Below, piece by piece: positions 25,001 through 34,201 of a DNA stretch of 64,000 bases. Within the stretch, counting starts at the first letter, position 1; each line of letters begins with the position of its first letter. The stretch lies in the NCBI RefSeq assembly GCF_024330105.1, contig NZ_JANDHW010000001.1, forward strand, positions 310,001 to 374,000. Direction: 5' to 3'. This DNA comes from Coprobacter tertius (GTDB lineage: Bacteria > Bacteroidota > Bacteroidia > Bacteroidales > Coprobacteraceae). The translations under genes were made by a program, and so were the position numbers. The notes under the pieces were generated by a model. The model had not been told where the DNA came from, searched no databases, and worked only from the letters and a program-made list of their open reading frames with translations.

Positions 25001-25301
25001 GATTTTCTCCTAATTTTAGATATATGTCTTTATAAACGAGTTTATTACAACCTACATAGCTGTATTCTATACGATAGGGTCCGCCGGTTCGCATGCCTTT
25101 TAAGCTGTATTGTCCGTCTTGGTTGCTCGATGTTACATATTTTGTTCCCGACGATTCGTGTATGGCCGATACGGTAGCTCCGATAAGCGCTTCTTTATCC
25201 GATGTCACTTTTCCACTGATACCGGAGGTTGTTATTTGGGCTTGTGAATAAAAGACAAAAAATAACAAGCATAAAATAGTGAAAGATAGATGTTTCATCA
25301 T
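22041..25301 (-). CDS. Oar-like TonB-dependent outer-membrane receptor
   Basis: The 1086-residue protein starts with a signal peptide (MMKHLSFTILCLLFFVFYSQA). A carboxypeptidase-regulatory-like domain (ISGKVTSDKEALIGATVSA..., about 27-115) follows, then a TonB plug (GRDGRMNNITIDGANFNN; FDVRQSNFVGAGINAITKSG) and a large beta-barrel ending in an aromatic/aliphatic C-terminal strand (WQIQLGIKYIFN). The plug and barrel resemble Oar-type receptors rather than SusC, and there is no dedicated SusD after it. It is transcribed after SusD with a 203-bp gap and before the two kinases. It probably imports or recognises a large substrate related to the SusCD pair; substrate unknown. Confidence 0.88.
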   Translation of the reverse strand: MMKHLSFTILCLLFFVFYSQAQITTSGISGKVTSDKEALIGATVSAIHESSGTKYVTSSNQDGQYSLKGMRTGGPYRIEYSYVGCNKLVYKDIYLKLGENLVLNVTLQPSAELNEVVVSAKKTRFSGEQPVATTQISNRELNTLPTINRTFDDFIRLSPYAGAQSNGYAIGGRDGRMNNITIDGANFNNNMGLAQNGFMPGGGNPISMDAIEEMQVSVAPFDVRQSNFVGAGINAITKSGSNQFRGSAYYYFRNEKTRGNKIEGIDLGDRIPESTTTYGFTLGGPIVKNKLFFFVNAEHEKTDSPVHLWRVSQNGESDPSNFISRVTSADMDAFSSLLRNTYGYNPGSYTNFDGGNLNNRIMARIDWNINRNHTFTTRYNYTKRETDFPVNSTSKPGSPLAFNRVSEYSMAFSNSNYIMGNTIQSLTAELNSNFGNRMSNKLIGTFIKSDDERSSDSNIFPHVDILKDGNPFMTAGYELFSYNNAVNNKAWTITDNFSYITGNHMITTGLSYESQYVSNAFMRYGTGYYLYDSFEQLVNKEAPSLYALTYAYNGVKNPRAELRFGQVSVYAQDEWNAAPNFRLTYGLRIDVPLYLNKLTENKLVSELTFAYGERINTGMWPKSRPLISPRIGFNWDLNESRTITLRGGTGIFTGRIPLVFFTNMPTNGGMIQNTVTINQPSDLAKLAGGIRNGEEVRQLIPEKFPNDPTTLASGAIAGVDRDFRLPQVWKSTLGIDFKLPFLNSELSVEGIYSKDINAVYHYNCNLIELEDSRMKRFEGPDNRYLFPGSRNSSVVNSVWETTLLKNTSKGYSYNMNITYRIRPIDNLSAMIAYTWSGAKVISDNPGDQASSAWKNSPAVNTANYSGLQNSQYLTPHRVIASLAYSIPYARNYATHLGVYYYGCNPGNYSYMYDNDMNQDGNSNDLIYVPRTKDEIKFVDKNGYSKEQQEDAFWDFIEQDPYLRNRKGKYAEAYSARLPWVNRFDIRIAQDFHIYTKKQKNTLQLSVNVLNFGNLLNSSWGTIKSNAAGKNGRILHYEGLDENNIPTFSMNTLTKYGKQVLPTESFSRQNMTDNCWQIQLGIKYIFN

Positions 25302-25504
25302 TAAGATTTTGTTTAATTTAAATACATGTTCCTGATAAAATGCAAGACATTTTTAAGCGTGTGTTGTGATAAATGTTTTCTTGGATAAATACGTGAAATA
25401 TGTATCCTCTAAATGGGGTATTATTTGCTACTGTTTTTTCATAATGTATTTGTTTTTCGTTTGTAACTCTTAGACACCTGTTGTATATATATTTATATTT
25501 CAAT
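25302..25504 (-). other. Gap between SusD-like and Oar-like genes
   Basis: No gene, clear terminator or full TAnnTTTG box was seen in either direction. The Oar-like gene may therefore be read through from the upstream SusCD genes. Confidence 0.35.
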
Positions 25505-27130
25505 TTAAAAATTTTTTCCGGTATCCCACCATAGCCTGCTTCCGGCATTATCCGGTTTTCCGAAGGCTGTTTGTAACATTTTAAAAAGTTCAGGTTCCGA
25601 CTGAGACAAAGACCGGGGAAAATTGAGTCTTCGAATCATAATTTCGGTATCGATGCATCCATCTTTACTGTTGTTTATTAAAACAGGGAAAAGGCGAGGA
25701 TAGCCTGTACGTCGTTGTTCTGCCCAAGCTTCACAGGATTCGGGAAACATGGCAAGCCATTTTTGAGTGATAATTTTTTCCAACTTTATCTCGGACGATG
25801 CCGTTTCATCCCATCGAGGTGATACTTTGCAACGGGCATTTATATTAAAATCTTCCGTAAAAGCATCGATGTAATCGGCGCCTATTCGGTCGTTTTGCAA
25901 ATAAGATTCCACATTGGGAGCTTTCCATTGTGAAAAAGATGCTTTTATTCCCGTTTCGTAACAAGTTCCCGGGTTTTCAGACGTCCACCCTCTTAATGCG
26001 GCTTCTGCTCGTAAAAACCAAGTCTCTGCTGCTGTAAAAAGTATTGCGTCGGTAGTGGGATTTACGGTTATTTTCGAGTGTGTGATATAATACTGATGCC
26101 CGAAACAAGTTCCCTGCCGTATCCCTTTAAAACGGCCTTTTAGCGTAATGGTGACCGAATCATTTCCGTATCTGTCTTTTAAGGTGATATCTTTTGTACA
26201 AGGTTCGAAAAAGAGGTTTCGCCTAGGATCTTCATATCCATTTAAAATCGATTCCATCGAGGCATTCATGTATACTTCGTCCCAGGTACGATTAATTTCT
26301 CCTAACGGATTGAGATATCCACTATTGGTAGATACGGCTACTGGTTTTTCTGAATTATCTAATATTCCTCCGGGATGTTCTAACGCCGCTTTGAATTCTT
26401 TTTCTGCCGTTTGCGGTTCAACCATAGCTATTCGTATAGCAAGTCTCATGCGCAGCGAATTGGCGAATTTTATCCACGAACTGTATTTTCCGTCTAACAA
26501 AATGTCGTAAGGGGAGAAACGGGATTCGTTATCTTCCTCGTTAATGTAATTTGAAAGTATGTTTACGGCAGTTTCTAAATCATTGAAAAAAGTCTTATAT
26601 GCTTCTTCCTGGGTATCGGGAATATAATAACGGTCTTTATTCCCGAACGAACGGTAGATTATCGGACCGTAGCAATCTGTCAGACGATGCATGATCTCGA
26701 CTTTAAGAATCAGGGTAATAGCATATAAATCGGGATAATTTATTTTCGTAAGTTTTTCGGCACGGATGATTTGTGGCATGATATATGAATTGGTATATAT
26801 CCAGAATGTTTCATTCCAACCTTCTTGAAGATTGTAGTCAGAATTGGAACTGCCACCGTTAAATGGTTTATAATCGTGCATATAACCGCTATACATATCT
26901 GCATTGAGATTAAACATCAGTTGATAGGGCCAGTTTTTTCCTTTGCCGAAGTCGTAATTGAAATATATTCCTTCTTGTATAATACCCAGAATAATCCCCG
27001 GATTATTATCGTCGATGCCTGTTTTGTCAGTGTTATAGTTTTCGAATCGATCGGTGCATGCCGGTAAGAGGCCTGCTGAAAAGATCAGGCTGAATGTTAA
27101 TATGATCGGGTATAATTTGTAAGCATTCAT
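25505..27130 (-). CDS. SusD/RagB-like outer-membrane lipoprotein
   Basis: The 541-residue protein has a lipoprotein signal peptide with lipobox LLPAC (lipidated Cys25). It matches the SusD-like superfamily, of the second type (SusD_2 style: QLMFNLNADMYSGYM early, TPR-like helices, ETWFLRAEAALRGW, KIITQKWLAMFPESCEAWAEQRRTGYP). It forms the ligand-capturing lid on its SusC partner. Its ATG overlaps the SusC stop codon (TAATG), so translation is coupled. SusD_2-type proteins are not always tied to glycans; some take up other oligomers, so glycan use is not proven here. Confidence 0.92.
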   Translation of the reverse strand: MNAYKLYPIILTFSLIFSAGLLPACTDRFENYNTDKTGIDDNNPGIILGIIQEGIYFNYDFGKGKNWPYQLMFNLNADMYSGYMHDYKPFNGGSSNSDYNLQEGWNETFWIYTNSYIMPQIIRAEKLTKINYPDLYAITLILKVEIMHRLTDCYGPIIYRSFGNKDRYYIPDTQEEAYKTFFNDLETAVNILSNYINEEDNESRFSPYDILLDGKYSSWIKFANSLRMRLAIRIAMVEPQTAEKEFKAALEHPGGILDNSEKPVAVSTNSGYLNPLGEINRTWDEVYMNASMESILNGYEDPRRNLFFEPCTKDITLKDRYGNDSVTITLKGRFKGIRQGTCFGHQYYITHSKITVNPTTDAILFTAAETWFLRAEAALRGWTSENPGTCYETGIKASFSQWKAPNVESYLQNDRIGADYIDAFTEDFNINARCKVSPRWDETASSEIKLEKIITQKWLAMFPESCEAWAEQRRTGYPRLFPVLINNSKDGCIDTEIMIRRLNFPRSLSQSEPELFKMLQTAFGKPDNAGSRLWWDTGKNF

Positions 27131-30100
27131 TATATTTCACATTTTATACTGAATCCGAAACTTCGAGTCGTGGGCATCCCGTATGAGTCTATCCCTTGAT
27201 TATCATTGCCGGTTGAAAGTACGAGTTCCGGGTCGAACGGGGCTTTTTTAAATAAAAAAAACAGATTCCGGGCAATAAACGAGAACTGTATTTGCTTAAA
27301 AATACGGGTTTGTCGTAATAATTTGTCGGGTAGGGAATAACCGACAGATAATTCTCTCAAACGTATGTTAGTGGCATTATACATATAGTATTCGGTCACT
27401 CCCGACCGGCCCCCGACTATATTTTTATAAAATCCTTTTATATTCGTTATTTTATGCCCTTCGAGATTTACATATCCTTGGTTACGGGCATCACCGGTTG
27501 CTTTTGTGACCCCGAATTGATCCATATCTGCTTGAGTTTGAGATAATACTTTGCCTCCGAATCGACCGTCGATAAGTAAAGAGAGAATCACATTTCCGAA
27601 TGAAATATTATTTGCCCAACTCAGCAAAAAACGAGGCATACAATTACCTACTTTTATCGTATTGCCTTCTCCATCTACCAAGGGTAAGTCTTTATGCTCT
27701 CCGGATGTTTCATAAAGTATATTCCCGTTATCATCTCTTCTAAAAGCTTTGCCATAAATATCTCCGAACGAGCCGCCTTCTTTCAGCCTCATCGCATAAC
27801 TTGACGAAAATCCATAAGGACCATAGAGAAACATCGGTAATTCATCGTGTAAACGAATAATTTTATTACGATTCATCGAAAAATTTATTCTCGTGTCCCA
27901 GTCCCATGACGATGTGCTTACCGGATTGCCTCCGATTGAAAATTCTATACCCCGATTTCTTATATTTCCGGCATTAGCATATCGATAAGCGTATATATCT
28001 CCGGTTTGTGCCGGTAGTTTGAAAACCTGGTTGTGAGTATTTGTCTGGTAAACAGTTATATTGAAGTCGAGTCGGTTATCGAAAAATTTCCATTCTGTAC
28101 CGATTTCGATGGCCTTGGTTCGTTCGGGTTTGAGCGTATTAAATGCGGCTGCATCAGCTAATTGTATATTTCCTCCGGCTCCTAAATGAGAAACGGGATG
28201 CGTAATGAAAAGGGGAATATCGTTTCCTACCTGGCTCCAGGATATTCTTATTTTTGAAAGTGAAATTTTTTCCGGGAAATTAAAGGTTTTATTCATTAGC
28301 CAACTGGCTCCTGCCGAAGGATAGAAAAAACCTTTTTTTAGATGGGGTGTGAATGCTAATGTACTCGACCAGTCATTACGGAAGCTGGCATCGAAATATA
28401 TTTCGTTGCGAATGCCTATCTGAAAAGTGCCGAAGACCGATTGCAGCTGTTTTCGAGCCTCTATTTGTTGTGAAATATAAGCGGCTCCACTCATATTGAT
28501 ATTGGCCAGGGTAAAGACATTCGGATATTTAAGGGATGCGTTTTTAGAATCGTAACGTATCGAATTAACTTGGGTGTCGTTTACCGAAGCTCCGATATCG
28601 GCATTCAAAGAGAATATTCCGAAATAGTTGTTATATTGTCCTATTATATCTCCGTATCTTTGGGATTCGAGATAGGAATATTCTTCGTATCTACCGTTTT
28701 CTCCGGCGAGTGCCGGGGCTGTAGAGGCATAACTTTCTTGGCGCGACATGTCGGATGCATAATCGTAACTACCTCTGGCCTTAATACGGAAGTGCCGGTT
28801 TATGTCCCACTGAATAGCAAGTGAGACGAGTGCTCGGTTACGGGAACTTTTACTATGTATCCGATTTATAATCCAGTAGGGATTTTGTTCGAAATCCTGA
28901 GTGCCGGATATCCAGTTTTGCTCAGTAAATCCTTTTGCCGAATTATATGTTTCGAAATTTTCTTTATAAAAGGAAATATCCGTTCCGCGAGGAAAACGGT
29001 ATAAACCGACTAACGGATTCATATAAAATCCGCCGGGTACGGGGCGGTCTTTTATTGTTTGTCTGATCAGATTTACGTTAGCGTCGATGTGGAGGCGTTT
29101 GGCAAAAAAAGAAGACGAACTTCTGATATTCAAGTTATGGCGTTCGGTTTTATTGTTACCTATGATTCCTTTTCCGGTAGTATTTGCATATGAAAAATAA
29201 TTCTGGGCCGTATTGTTCCCTGTTGTCAAGGTAAGGGCTGTGATAGAGGTGAGCCCGGTGTTGAAAAACTGTCCGGCATTATTATATGACGGATAATTTC
29301 CTTTTACTCCCCAACTTTCGAACTCATCGCTTGCGCCATAGTTATTTTGAAATTGTGGCAGACAAAATGCTTTATCCACAGTTAAGCTGGTAGAAAATGA
29401 GATTTGCTGTATGCCCGGGTTTCCTGATTTTGTAGAGATCAGTATTACTCCGTTTGCTGCCTGACTTCCGTAAAGTGCCGCTGCTGCACCGCCTTTGAGA
29501 ATACTGATATTTTCGATATCTTCCGGGTTTAAGTTCGATATGCCGTCTCCTCCGTCTCGGTTTCCTCCGTCGGTCGAACTTCCGATAGCGGTATAAGCCT
29601 GTTCGTAAGATGTATTCAGTATAGGTATACCATCGATTACAAATAACGGCTGATTATTTCCGCTGGCAGACCGTATGCCTCTGAGCACTAATTTGATGGA
29701 TCCTCCAAGGCCGGAAGCGTTTTTATTGATTTGCAACCCCGGTATTTTTCCGGCAAGAGCCGAGAGCATATTCATATCTTTTACCTTGTTCAGTTCTTTT
29801 CCTTGAATTTGTTCGGCAGAATAAGATAAAGTCGAAATTTCTTTTTCCAATCCGAGCGCTGTAATAATTACATCTTCGAGAGCTATGAAATTCGGTTCGA
29901 GGCGGATGTAAATTTCAGATACTTTCCTTGCCGTGATCTCTTGTGTAACATATCCGACAAACGATATTTTAATTGCATCGTTTGTATTTACAGATAAAGA
30001 AAAATGGCCTGAAGAATCGGCTATTGTTCCTTCTCCCGATCGGGCATTGTATATATTAGCCCCTTCAAGGGCCTCTCCTTTTAGGTTGAAAATGAATCCT

Positions 30101-30240
30101 GTAAGTATGAAATTATCTAATGTATCGGTTTCTGAAATATTGTAATTTGATTTTGAGAGAATATTATAATTTTGGGCGTGTATAATACCGATATTACACA
30201 CGATTAAAATCGTAATTAAAATATTCTTTATCATAAACAA
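27130..30240 (-). CDS. SusC/RagA-like TonB-dependent transporter
   Basis: The 1036-residue protein has a signal peptide (MFMIKNILITILIVCNIGIIHA) and a carboxypeptidase-like domain (about 47-125, ending in the TonB-box region ALEDVIITALGLEKE). The SusC plug follows (LAGKIPGLQINKNASGLGG, LRGIRSASGNNQPLFVIDGIPI), then a 22-strand barrel ending TRSFGFSIKCEI. It is the energised importer working with the SusD-like lipoprotein, whose start overlaps its stop. It lies 5 bp after a sensor kinase gene, an order that makes the kinase the first gene of the operon. Substrate unknown; no glycosidase is encoded within the cluster. Confidence 0.94.
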   Translation of the reverse strand: MFMIKNILITILIVCNIGIIHAQNYNILSKSNYNISETDTLDNFILTGFIFNLKGEALEGANIYNARSGEGTIADSSGHFSLSVNTNDAIKISFVGYVTQEITARKVSEIYIRLEPNFIALEDVIITALGLEKEISTLSYSAEQIQGKELNKVKDMNMLSALAGKIPGLQINKNASGLGGSIKLVLRGIRSASGNNQPLFVIDGIPILNTSYEQAYTAIGSSTDGGNRDGGDGISNLNPEDIENISILKGGAAAALYGSQAANGVILISTKSGNPGIQQISFSTSLTVDKAFCLPQFQNNYGASDEFESWGVKGNYPSYNNAGQFFNTGLTSITALTLTTGNNTAQNYFSYANTTGKGIIGNNKTERHNLNIRSSSSFFAKRLHIDANVNLIRQTIKDRPVPGGFYMNPLVGLYRFPRGTDISFYKENFETYNSAKGFTEQNWISGTQDFEQNPYWIINRIHSKSSRNRALVSLAIQWDINRHFRIKARGSYDYASDMSRQESYASTAPALAGENGRYEEYSYLESQRYGDIIGQYNNYFGIFSLNADIGASVNDTQVNSIRYDSKNASLKYPNVFTLANINMSGAAYISQQIEARKQLQSVFGTFQIGIRNEIYFDASFRNDWSSTLAFTPHLKKGFFYPSAGASWLMNKTFNFPEKISLSKIRISWSQVGNDIPLFITHPVSHLGAGGNIQLADAAAFNTLKPERTKAIEIGTEWKFFDNRLDFNITVYQTNTHNQVFKLPAQTGDIYAYRYANAGNIRNRGIEFSIGGNPVSTSSWDWDTRINFSMNRNKIIRLHDELPMFLYGPYGFSSSYAMRLKEGGSFGDIYGKAFRRDDNGNILYETSGEHKDLPLVDGEGNTIKVGNCMPRFLLSWANNISFGNVILSLLIDGRFGGKVLSQTQADMDQFGVTKATGDARNQGYVNLEGHKITNIKGFYKNIVGGRSGVTEYYMYNATNIRLRELSVGYSLPDKLLRQTRIFKQIQFSFIARNLFFLFKKAPFDPELVLSTGNDNQGIDSYGMPTTRSFGFSIKCEI

Positions 30241-30245
30241 ACGTT

Positions 30246-32840
30246 TTATATTCCCATCGATTCCAATAAGTCAATTAGTTTTTTAGGGACAATTGGTTTT
30301 GTTAGATACTGGTCGAAACCGGAGGATAATATTCTTTCTTTATCTTCTGCAAAAGCGAAGGCCGTGACGCCAATTATGGGGACTGTATTGGAAATTTTTC
30401 GGATAGACTCGGTTGCTTTATATCCATCCATAACAGGCATTTTTATATCCATGAGAATAATGTCGGGATTATTTTTTTCAAATAACTCTACAGCTTCTTG
30501 TCCATCCCAGGCGTGAATGAGCTTGTATTTTTTGCCTAAAGAGACCTCATATAATTTGTAATTGTCTTCCATGTCTTCGGCAATTAAAACTGTTTTTTTC
30601 TTTGTTTCTCCGGTAGAAATAGTTTTTGCCGATATTTCGGAATCGATTATGATTTCTTCATCTTCGATGTTTTGTTTGTTATCTGTGTGTTGTATTTCGG
30701 AGGAATTTTTCTCATGAGATATACCGATAATTTCGGTTGGTAACGTAAACCAGAAGGTGGACCCTTTACCTTCTTCTGAACTTACTCCGATTTCACCTCC
30801 CAGTTTTTCGACGATTGTTTTAGATATGGCTAAACCGAGACCTGTTCCCGGCTTAATTTTATTTAGTTTTGTAAAACGTTGAAAAAGAAGAGTCTGGTCT
30901 TCTTTGCTGATTCCCGATCCTGTATCGGTGACATAAAAATATAGACCATTTTCCTGTTGTTTGTACCCGAAACGAATAGCCCCCTCATAAGTAAATTTCA
31001 ATGCATTGGTTAAGAAGTTTGTAATTATTTGCGACAAACGATTACGTTCGGTATATATATTGCATTCGGGTAATCCGGGTTCGAAAATGATTTCAACCGG
31101 GCTGTTTTCTCCGGCTTTCATTTTGGTACTTTGTTCAATATCATATAACAACGAATTTATATTTACAACAGAATATACAAACTCTAAAGTATCGGCTTCG
31201 ATTTTCGATAAGTCGAGAATATCGTTAATTAATTGAAGTAATAATTCATTATTGTTATCGATAATATCGGCGTATGATTTTTTTTCATCAGGATCATCCG
31301 ATTCGGCAAGTAATCTCGAGAATCCCACGATTGCGTTTAATGGTGTACGTATTTCGTGGCTCATATTTGCTAAAAATATCGATTTTAGTTTATCAGAATT
31401 TTGGGCTTTTATTTTTGATCTCTTTAACTCTTCTTCTACATTTTTACGGTCGGTTGAGTCGATATTCCAACCCAGTATTTCGACATTTCCGTTTTCGAAT
31501 GTTTTTTGTTTCAACATCTGGCGTACCCACCTCCAATTTCCATTTGCATCCATTACTCTGATATCCATATCGAATGTTTCTTCAGGGATATGAGAGATGA
31601 ATGCTTTTTCGGTAAAATCGAGTAATTTCTTTCTGTCTTCAGGATGAACTCGGCGATAATTTTTAATAATATCTTTTACATCGGTGTTTATATTTTCTCC
31701 CAGATTAGTCAGATATTCGGGGGTTACAATTGTTTCGTCTTTTAGAAAATTGATCAATGTAAAACCTGTTTTTGATGCAGATGAGGCAAACCGGAACATA
31801 TTCTGGATGTTTCGATTTTCTTTAAGGGTATTATGTATCAGAGTGTTATTTACCCAAATGATAATATATGATTCGATATTTCCTTGGAGATCTTTAATGT
31901 AATCTGTAATAATGCGATAGTATTGTACGTTTGAATGTTTACTGATAAAATATCCTTCTTTATTAAGAAGTTTATAATCGTATTTTACTTCTTCCGATAT
32001 CTTTTCACCCTTTTTCATTCGGCTTTTCAGCTCGTTTGGTATGCATGGGTTTTTAAAGAAATTCACTTTGTTTTTTAAAAGATATTCTGGAGTAGTGCCC
32101 ATTGTTTCGTGATAAAAATTATTTACGATATCGATATAGCCCTCTTTGTCGCATATTCCTATTCCTACCGGAAGACTATTAATCGTAAGAAAAAACTGAG
32201 CTTTATCGCGTTGTGCTTTTTCTCGTATTTGCCTTTCTTTTGTGACATCGAATACCGAAATAAGTACATATTCTTCTTCACCGAATTTAAGGTAAGAACC
32301 TGAGATAATAGCTTCACAGGATACCGTATTTTTATTGGACATTATAATATCAAGCGATGCTTTCAGGCTATTGAAATCTTTTTGTTTTTTAAAAGAATTG
32401 CCAATCGCATTACGGATATTGCAATGTGGGCATTGTACACTTTTACCACAGCCGCATTCTATCGCATTTTTGCAATGAAGTAATTCACCTACGGTTTTAT
32501 TTTTTTGTTGCTTTGTGTCACCTGTAAGGCTATAGTAATTTGTGCGTTTTACGATGAAATTTTTATCTACTAACAAGATATAGGAATGGATATTTTCGAA
32601 TGCCGATTCGGTGATCGACTGGTTTTTCTTCAATTCATGATTTTGGATCCTGATTTTTTTTCTGAGACGTAAATGCCTGTAAAATAGAAGTAGTAATAAA
32701 ATAAATAATAACAGAGAAGAGATCATAAACGCATTTAAGAAATTACCTGTATCTTCATAGGTACTGTTAAAAGCATGAGCAGCTTCATTCTTCAGATAAA
32801 AAGTAATTAACAGCGTAAAAAACTTAAAATATTTTTTCAT
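30246..32840 (-). CDS. Hybrid sensor histidine kinase with Cys-rich PAS domain
   Basis: The 864-residue protein has a short N-terminal signal-like segment, a membrane segment (about 36-54) and no large periplasmic domain. Three PAS-like regions follow: about 75-205, containing Cys123, 129, 131, 137 and 140; about 215-335; and about 345-465, with HPEDRKKLLDF. HisKA has His495 (FLANMSHEIRTPLN), then come HATPase (FLTNALKFT, DTGSGI, GTGLGLA) and a C-terminal receiver with Asp798 (DIILMDIKMPVMDG). There is no DNA-binding output. It is the first gene of the SusCD cluster, 5 bp before susC. The cysteine cluster suggests redox or metal sensing in the cytoplasm (inference). Confidence 0.9.
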   Translation of the reverse strand: MKKYFKFFTLLITFYLKNEAAHAFNSTYEDTGNFLNAFMISSLLLFILLLLLFYRHLRLRKKIRIQNHELKKNQSITESAFENIHSYILLVDKNFIVKRTNYYSLTGDTKQQKNKTVGELLHCKNAIECGCGKSVQCPHCNIRNAIGNSFKKQKDFNSLKASLDIIMSNKNTVSCEAIISGSYLKFGEEEYVLISVFDVTKERQIREKAQRDKAQFFLTINSLPVGIGICDKEGYIDIVNNFYHETMGTTPEYLLKNKVNFFKNPCIPNELKSRMKKGEKISEEVKYDYKLLNKEGYFISKHSNVQYYRIITDYIKDLQGNIESYIIIWVNNTLIHNTLKENRNIQNMFRFASSASKTGFTLINFLKDETIVTPEYLTNLGENINTDVKDIIKNYRRVHPEDRKKLLDFTEKAFISHIPEETFDMDIRVMDANGNWRWVRQMLKQKTFENGNVEILGWNIDSTDRKNVEEELKRSKIKAQNSDKLKSIFLANMSHEIRTPLNAIVGFSRLLAESDDPDEKKSYADIIDNNNELLLQLINDILDLSKIEADTLEFVYSVVNINSLLYDIEQSTKMKAGENSPVEIIFEPGLPECNIYTERNRLSQIITNFLTNALKFTYEGAIRFGYKQQENGLYFYVTDTGSGISKEDQTLLFQRFTKLNKIKPGTGLGLAISKTIVEKLGGEIGVSSEEGKGSTFWFTLPTEIIGISHEKNSSEIQHTDNKQNIEDEEIIIDSEISAKTISTGETKKKTVLIAEDMEDNYKLYEVSLGKKYKLIHAWDGQEAVELFEKNNPDIILMDIKMPVMDGYKATESIRKISNTVPIIGVTAFAFAEDKERILSSGFDQYLTKPIVPKKLIDLLESMGI

Positions 32841-32903
32841 AATGAATTCTCTTCAAAACGCATGACACCACAAACAAAAAAGGTAATTTTCCCCTAAGTA
32901 CAC

Positions 32904-32921
32904 TATTCCACGATTGGAATA
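32904..32921. promoter_or_regulatory. Inverted repeat in the leader of the kinase-SusCD operon
   Basis: TATTCCA-CGAT-TGGAATA lies about 65 bp before the first start codon of the operon and 32 bp past a minus-strand TAnnTTTG box. It may be an operator or an RNA hairpin. Confidence 0.4.
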
Positions 32922-32952
32922 AAAAATAAAATAAATATCTGAGATTAATTTA

Positions 32953-32960
32953 CAAATATA
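32953..32960 (-). promoter_or_regulatory. -7 box of the kinase-SusCD operon
   Basis: On the minus strand this reads TATATTTG, a full TAnnTTTG match, giving a leader of about 105 nt. No clear -33 element is seen. Confidence 0.4.
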
Positions 32961-34136
32961 GATATTATTTTTTACACGTTGAGGTAGTTTCTAAATATCT
33001 TTTTATCTGAGTGAAAATGTTTTAAAAAATGATTTAAGAATTTTATGAGGGGCTGATATGTTTTGGTGACGGGTATAAGTTATTTTCAATTCTTTAATAG
33101 GATTTTTCTGTATATTTTCCGGACTTCGATTCTTTTATTGCGTAACCTTGTGGTAAGTCGTATATATCTTCTGTTTCATTGGTTATTTTTCTGTTTATCC
33201 GAAAATTTTGTTTTAAGTAAATAATTCTGTCTATTTTTAGTTCGTAACAAGGAGAGAGATTGCGATCATTTTCAAGATTTTGAAAGAAAAAGCATTCGAA
33301 ATTTTATTTATATATATAATGGGGTTTTCTGGATAAATATTTTAATATAATTAATATATATAACAATTGTTATTTGAATATTTTTTCTACAATATAAAAT
33401 ATATTAATAACTGGTTTTATTTGTATTTTCGCAGAGATACTTGTAGTCGCTGTAAATATTGTATGTATTTTGTAATCAGTGAAGTATGAAGTAAATATGG
33501 GATTGTTCTCAACCCGATTCACGTTTATTCTTTTAGAATATCTCGTTTTAAACGATCGGTTTACCTATTGTTGAGATGTTATTGAATGGGAAGAATATAT
33601 GCGGTTTTAAAGAAAAATATATTTCTAAATAAGTGATAAAAATAAATTCTAAAAACGGGTATAAAAATTAAGGTGTCGATTATCCGGAAAATGTACCTGA
33701 ATCTGTTTTTTAATAAATAAATTCAGGTATTATACAAGCATAATATATGTTTATATTTATTTAATCGAGTGTATTATTACAAATTCCGGTTTATGAAGAG
33801 TTGTAAGACAGGGAGAACGCAAAAAATACCTTCTCCCTGTCTCGTTATGTAATAAATGATGAGATAGGTAAGAATAAAATTTGAAACAAGATCATTAACG
33901 AAAATTTTTCTTTTGGTGGAAAGTCGCAAAATTATTTAAAGTAGGAAAGAAAACAATACCTTGATTATTGCTGGAAATTAGTAAATTATAGAAGGAAGGA
34001 GAGCTGTTGAAATAATAACGGATGATTATACCTTCTGACAACGTTCTTAGCGGTACTTTAAATAAACAGGGATGTGATAAAGATTTTAATCGGTTGAAAT
34101 TTAAATATCAAATGGACTAAAGTATAGATAAAATCT
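32961..34136. other. Long AT-rich intergenic region
   Basis: I see no credible protein gene. Two inverted repeats stand out: TACCTGAAT/ATTCAGGTA (33694-33729) and a 12-bp perfect stem AGACAGGGAGAA/TTCTCCCTGTCT (33806-33842). A weak box TATTTTCG lies near 33424. The stretch may encode a small RNA, but there is no T run after the strong hairpin. Confidence 0.4.
33806..33842. repeat. Strong hairpin, 12-bp perfect stem
   Basis: The arms AGACAGGGAGAA and TTCTCCCTGTCT are separated by 13 nt. The stem is strong against the AT-rich surroundings but lacks a T tract, so it is not a typical terminator. Confidence 0.5.
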
Positions 34137-34166
34137 TTTGTTTTTTCTTTTTTTATCATACTTTTG
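34137..34166 (+). promoter_or_regulatory. Consensus promoter of the GLUG/metallo-hydrolase gene
   Basis: TTTG (34137-34140), an 18-bp spacer and TACTTTTG (34159-34166) match the Bacteroidetes promoter fully. Transcription should start near 34173, which rules out the in-frame ATG at 34169 and supports the start at 34202. Confidence 0.75.
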
Positions 34167-34201
34167 TTATGATATTTTTGTATCACTTAAATGATAATAA
34201 C

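Noticed and set aside
34169-34201. An earlier in-frame start for the GLUG/metallo-hydrolase protein
   Set aside because: It lies immediately after the -7 box, before the likely transcription start, and would spoil the signal peptide at 34202.
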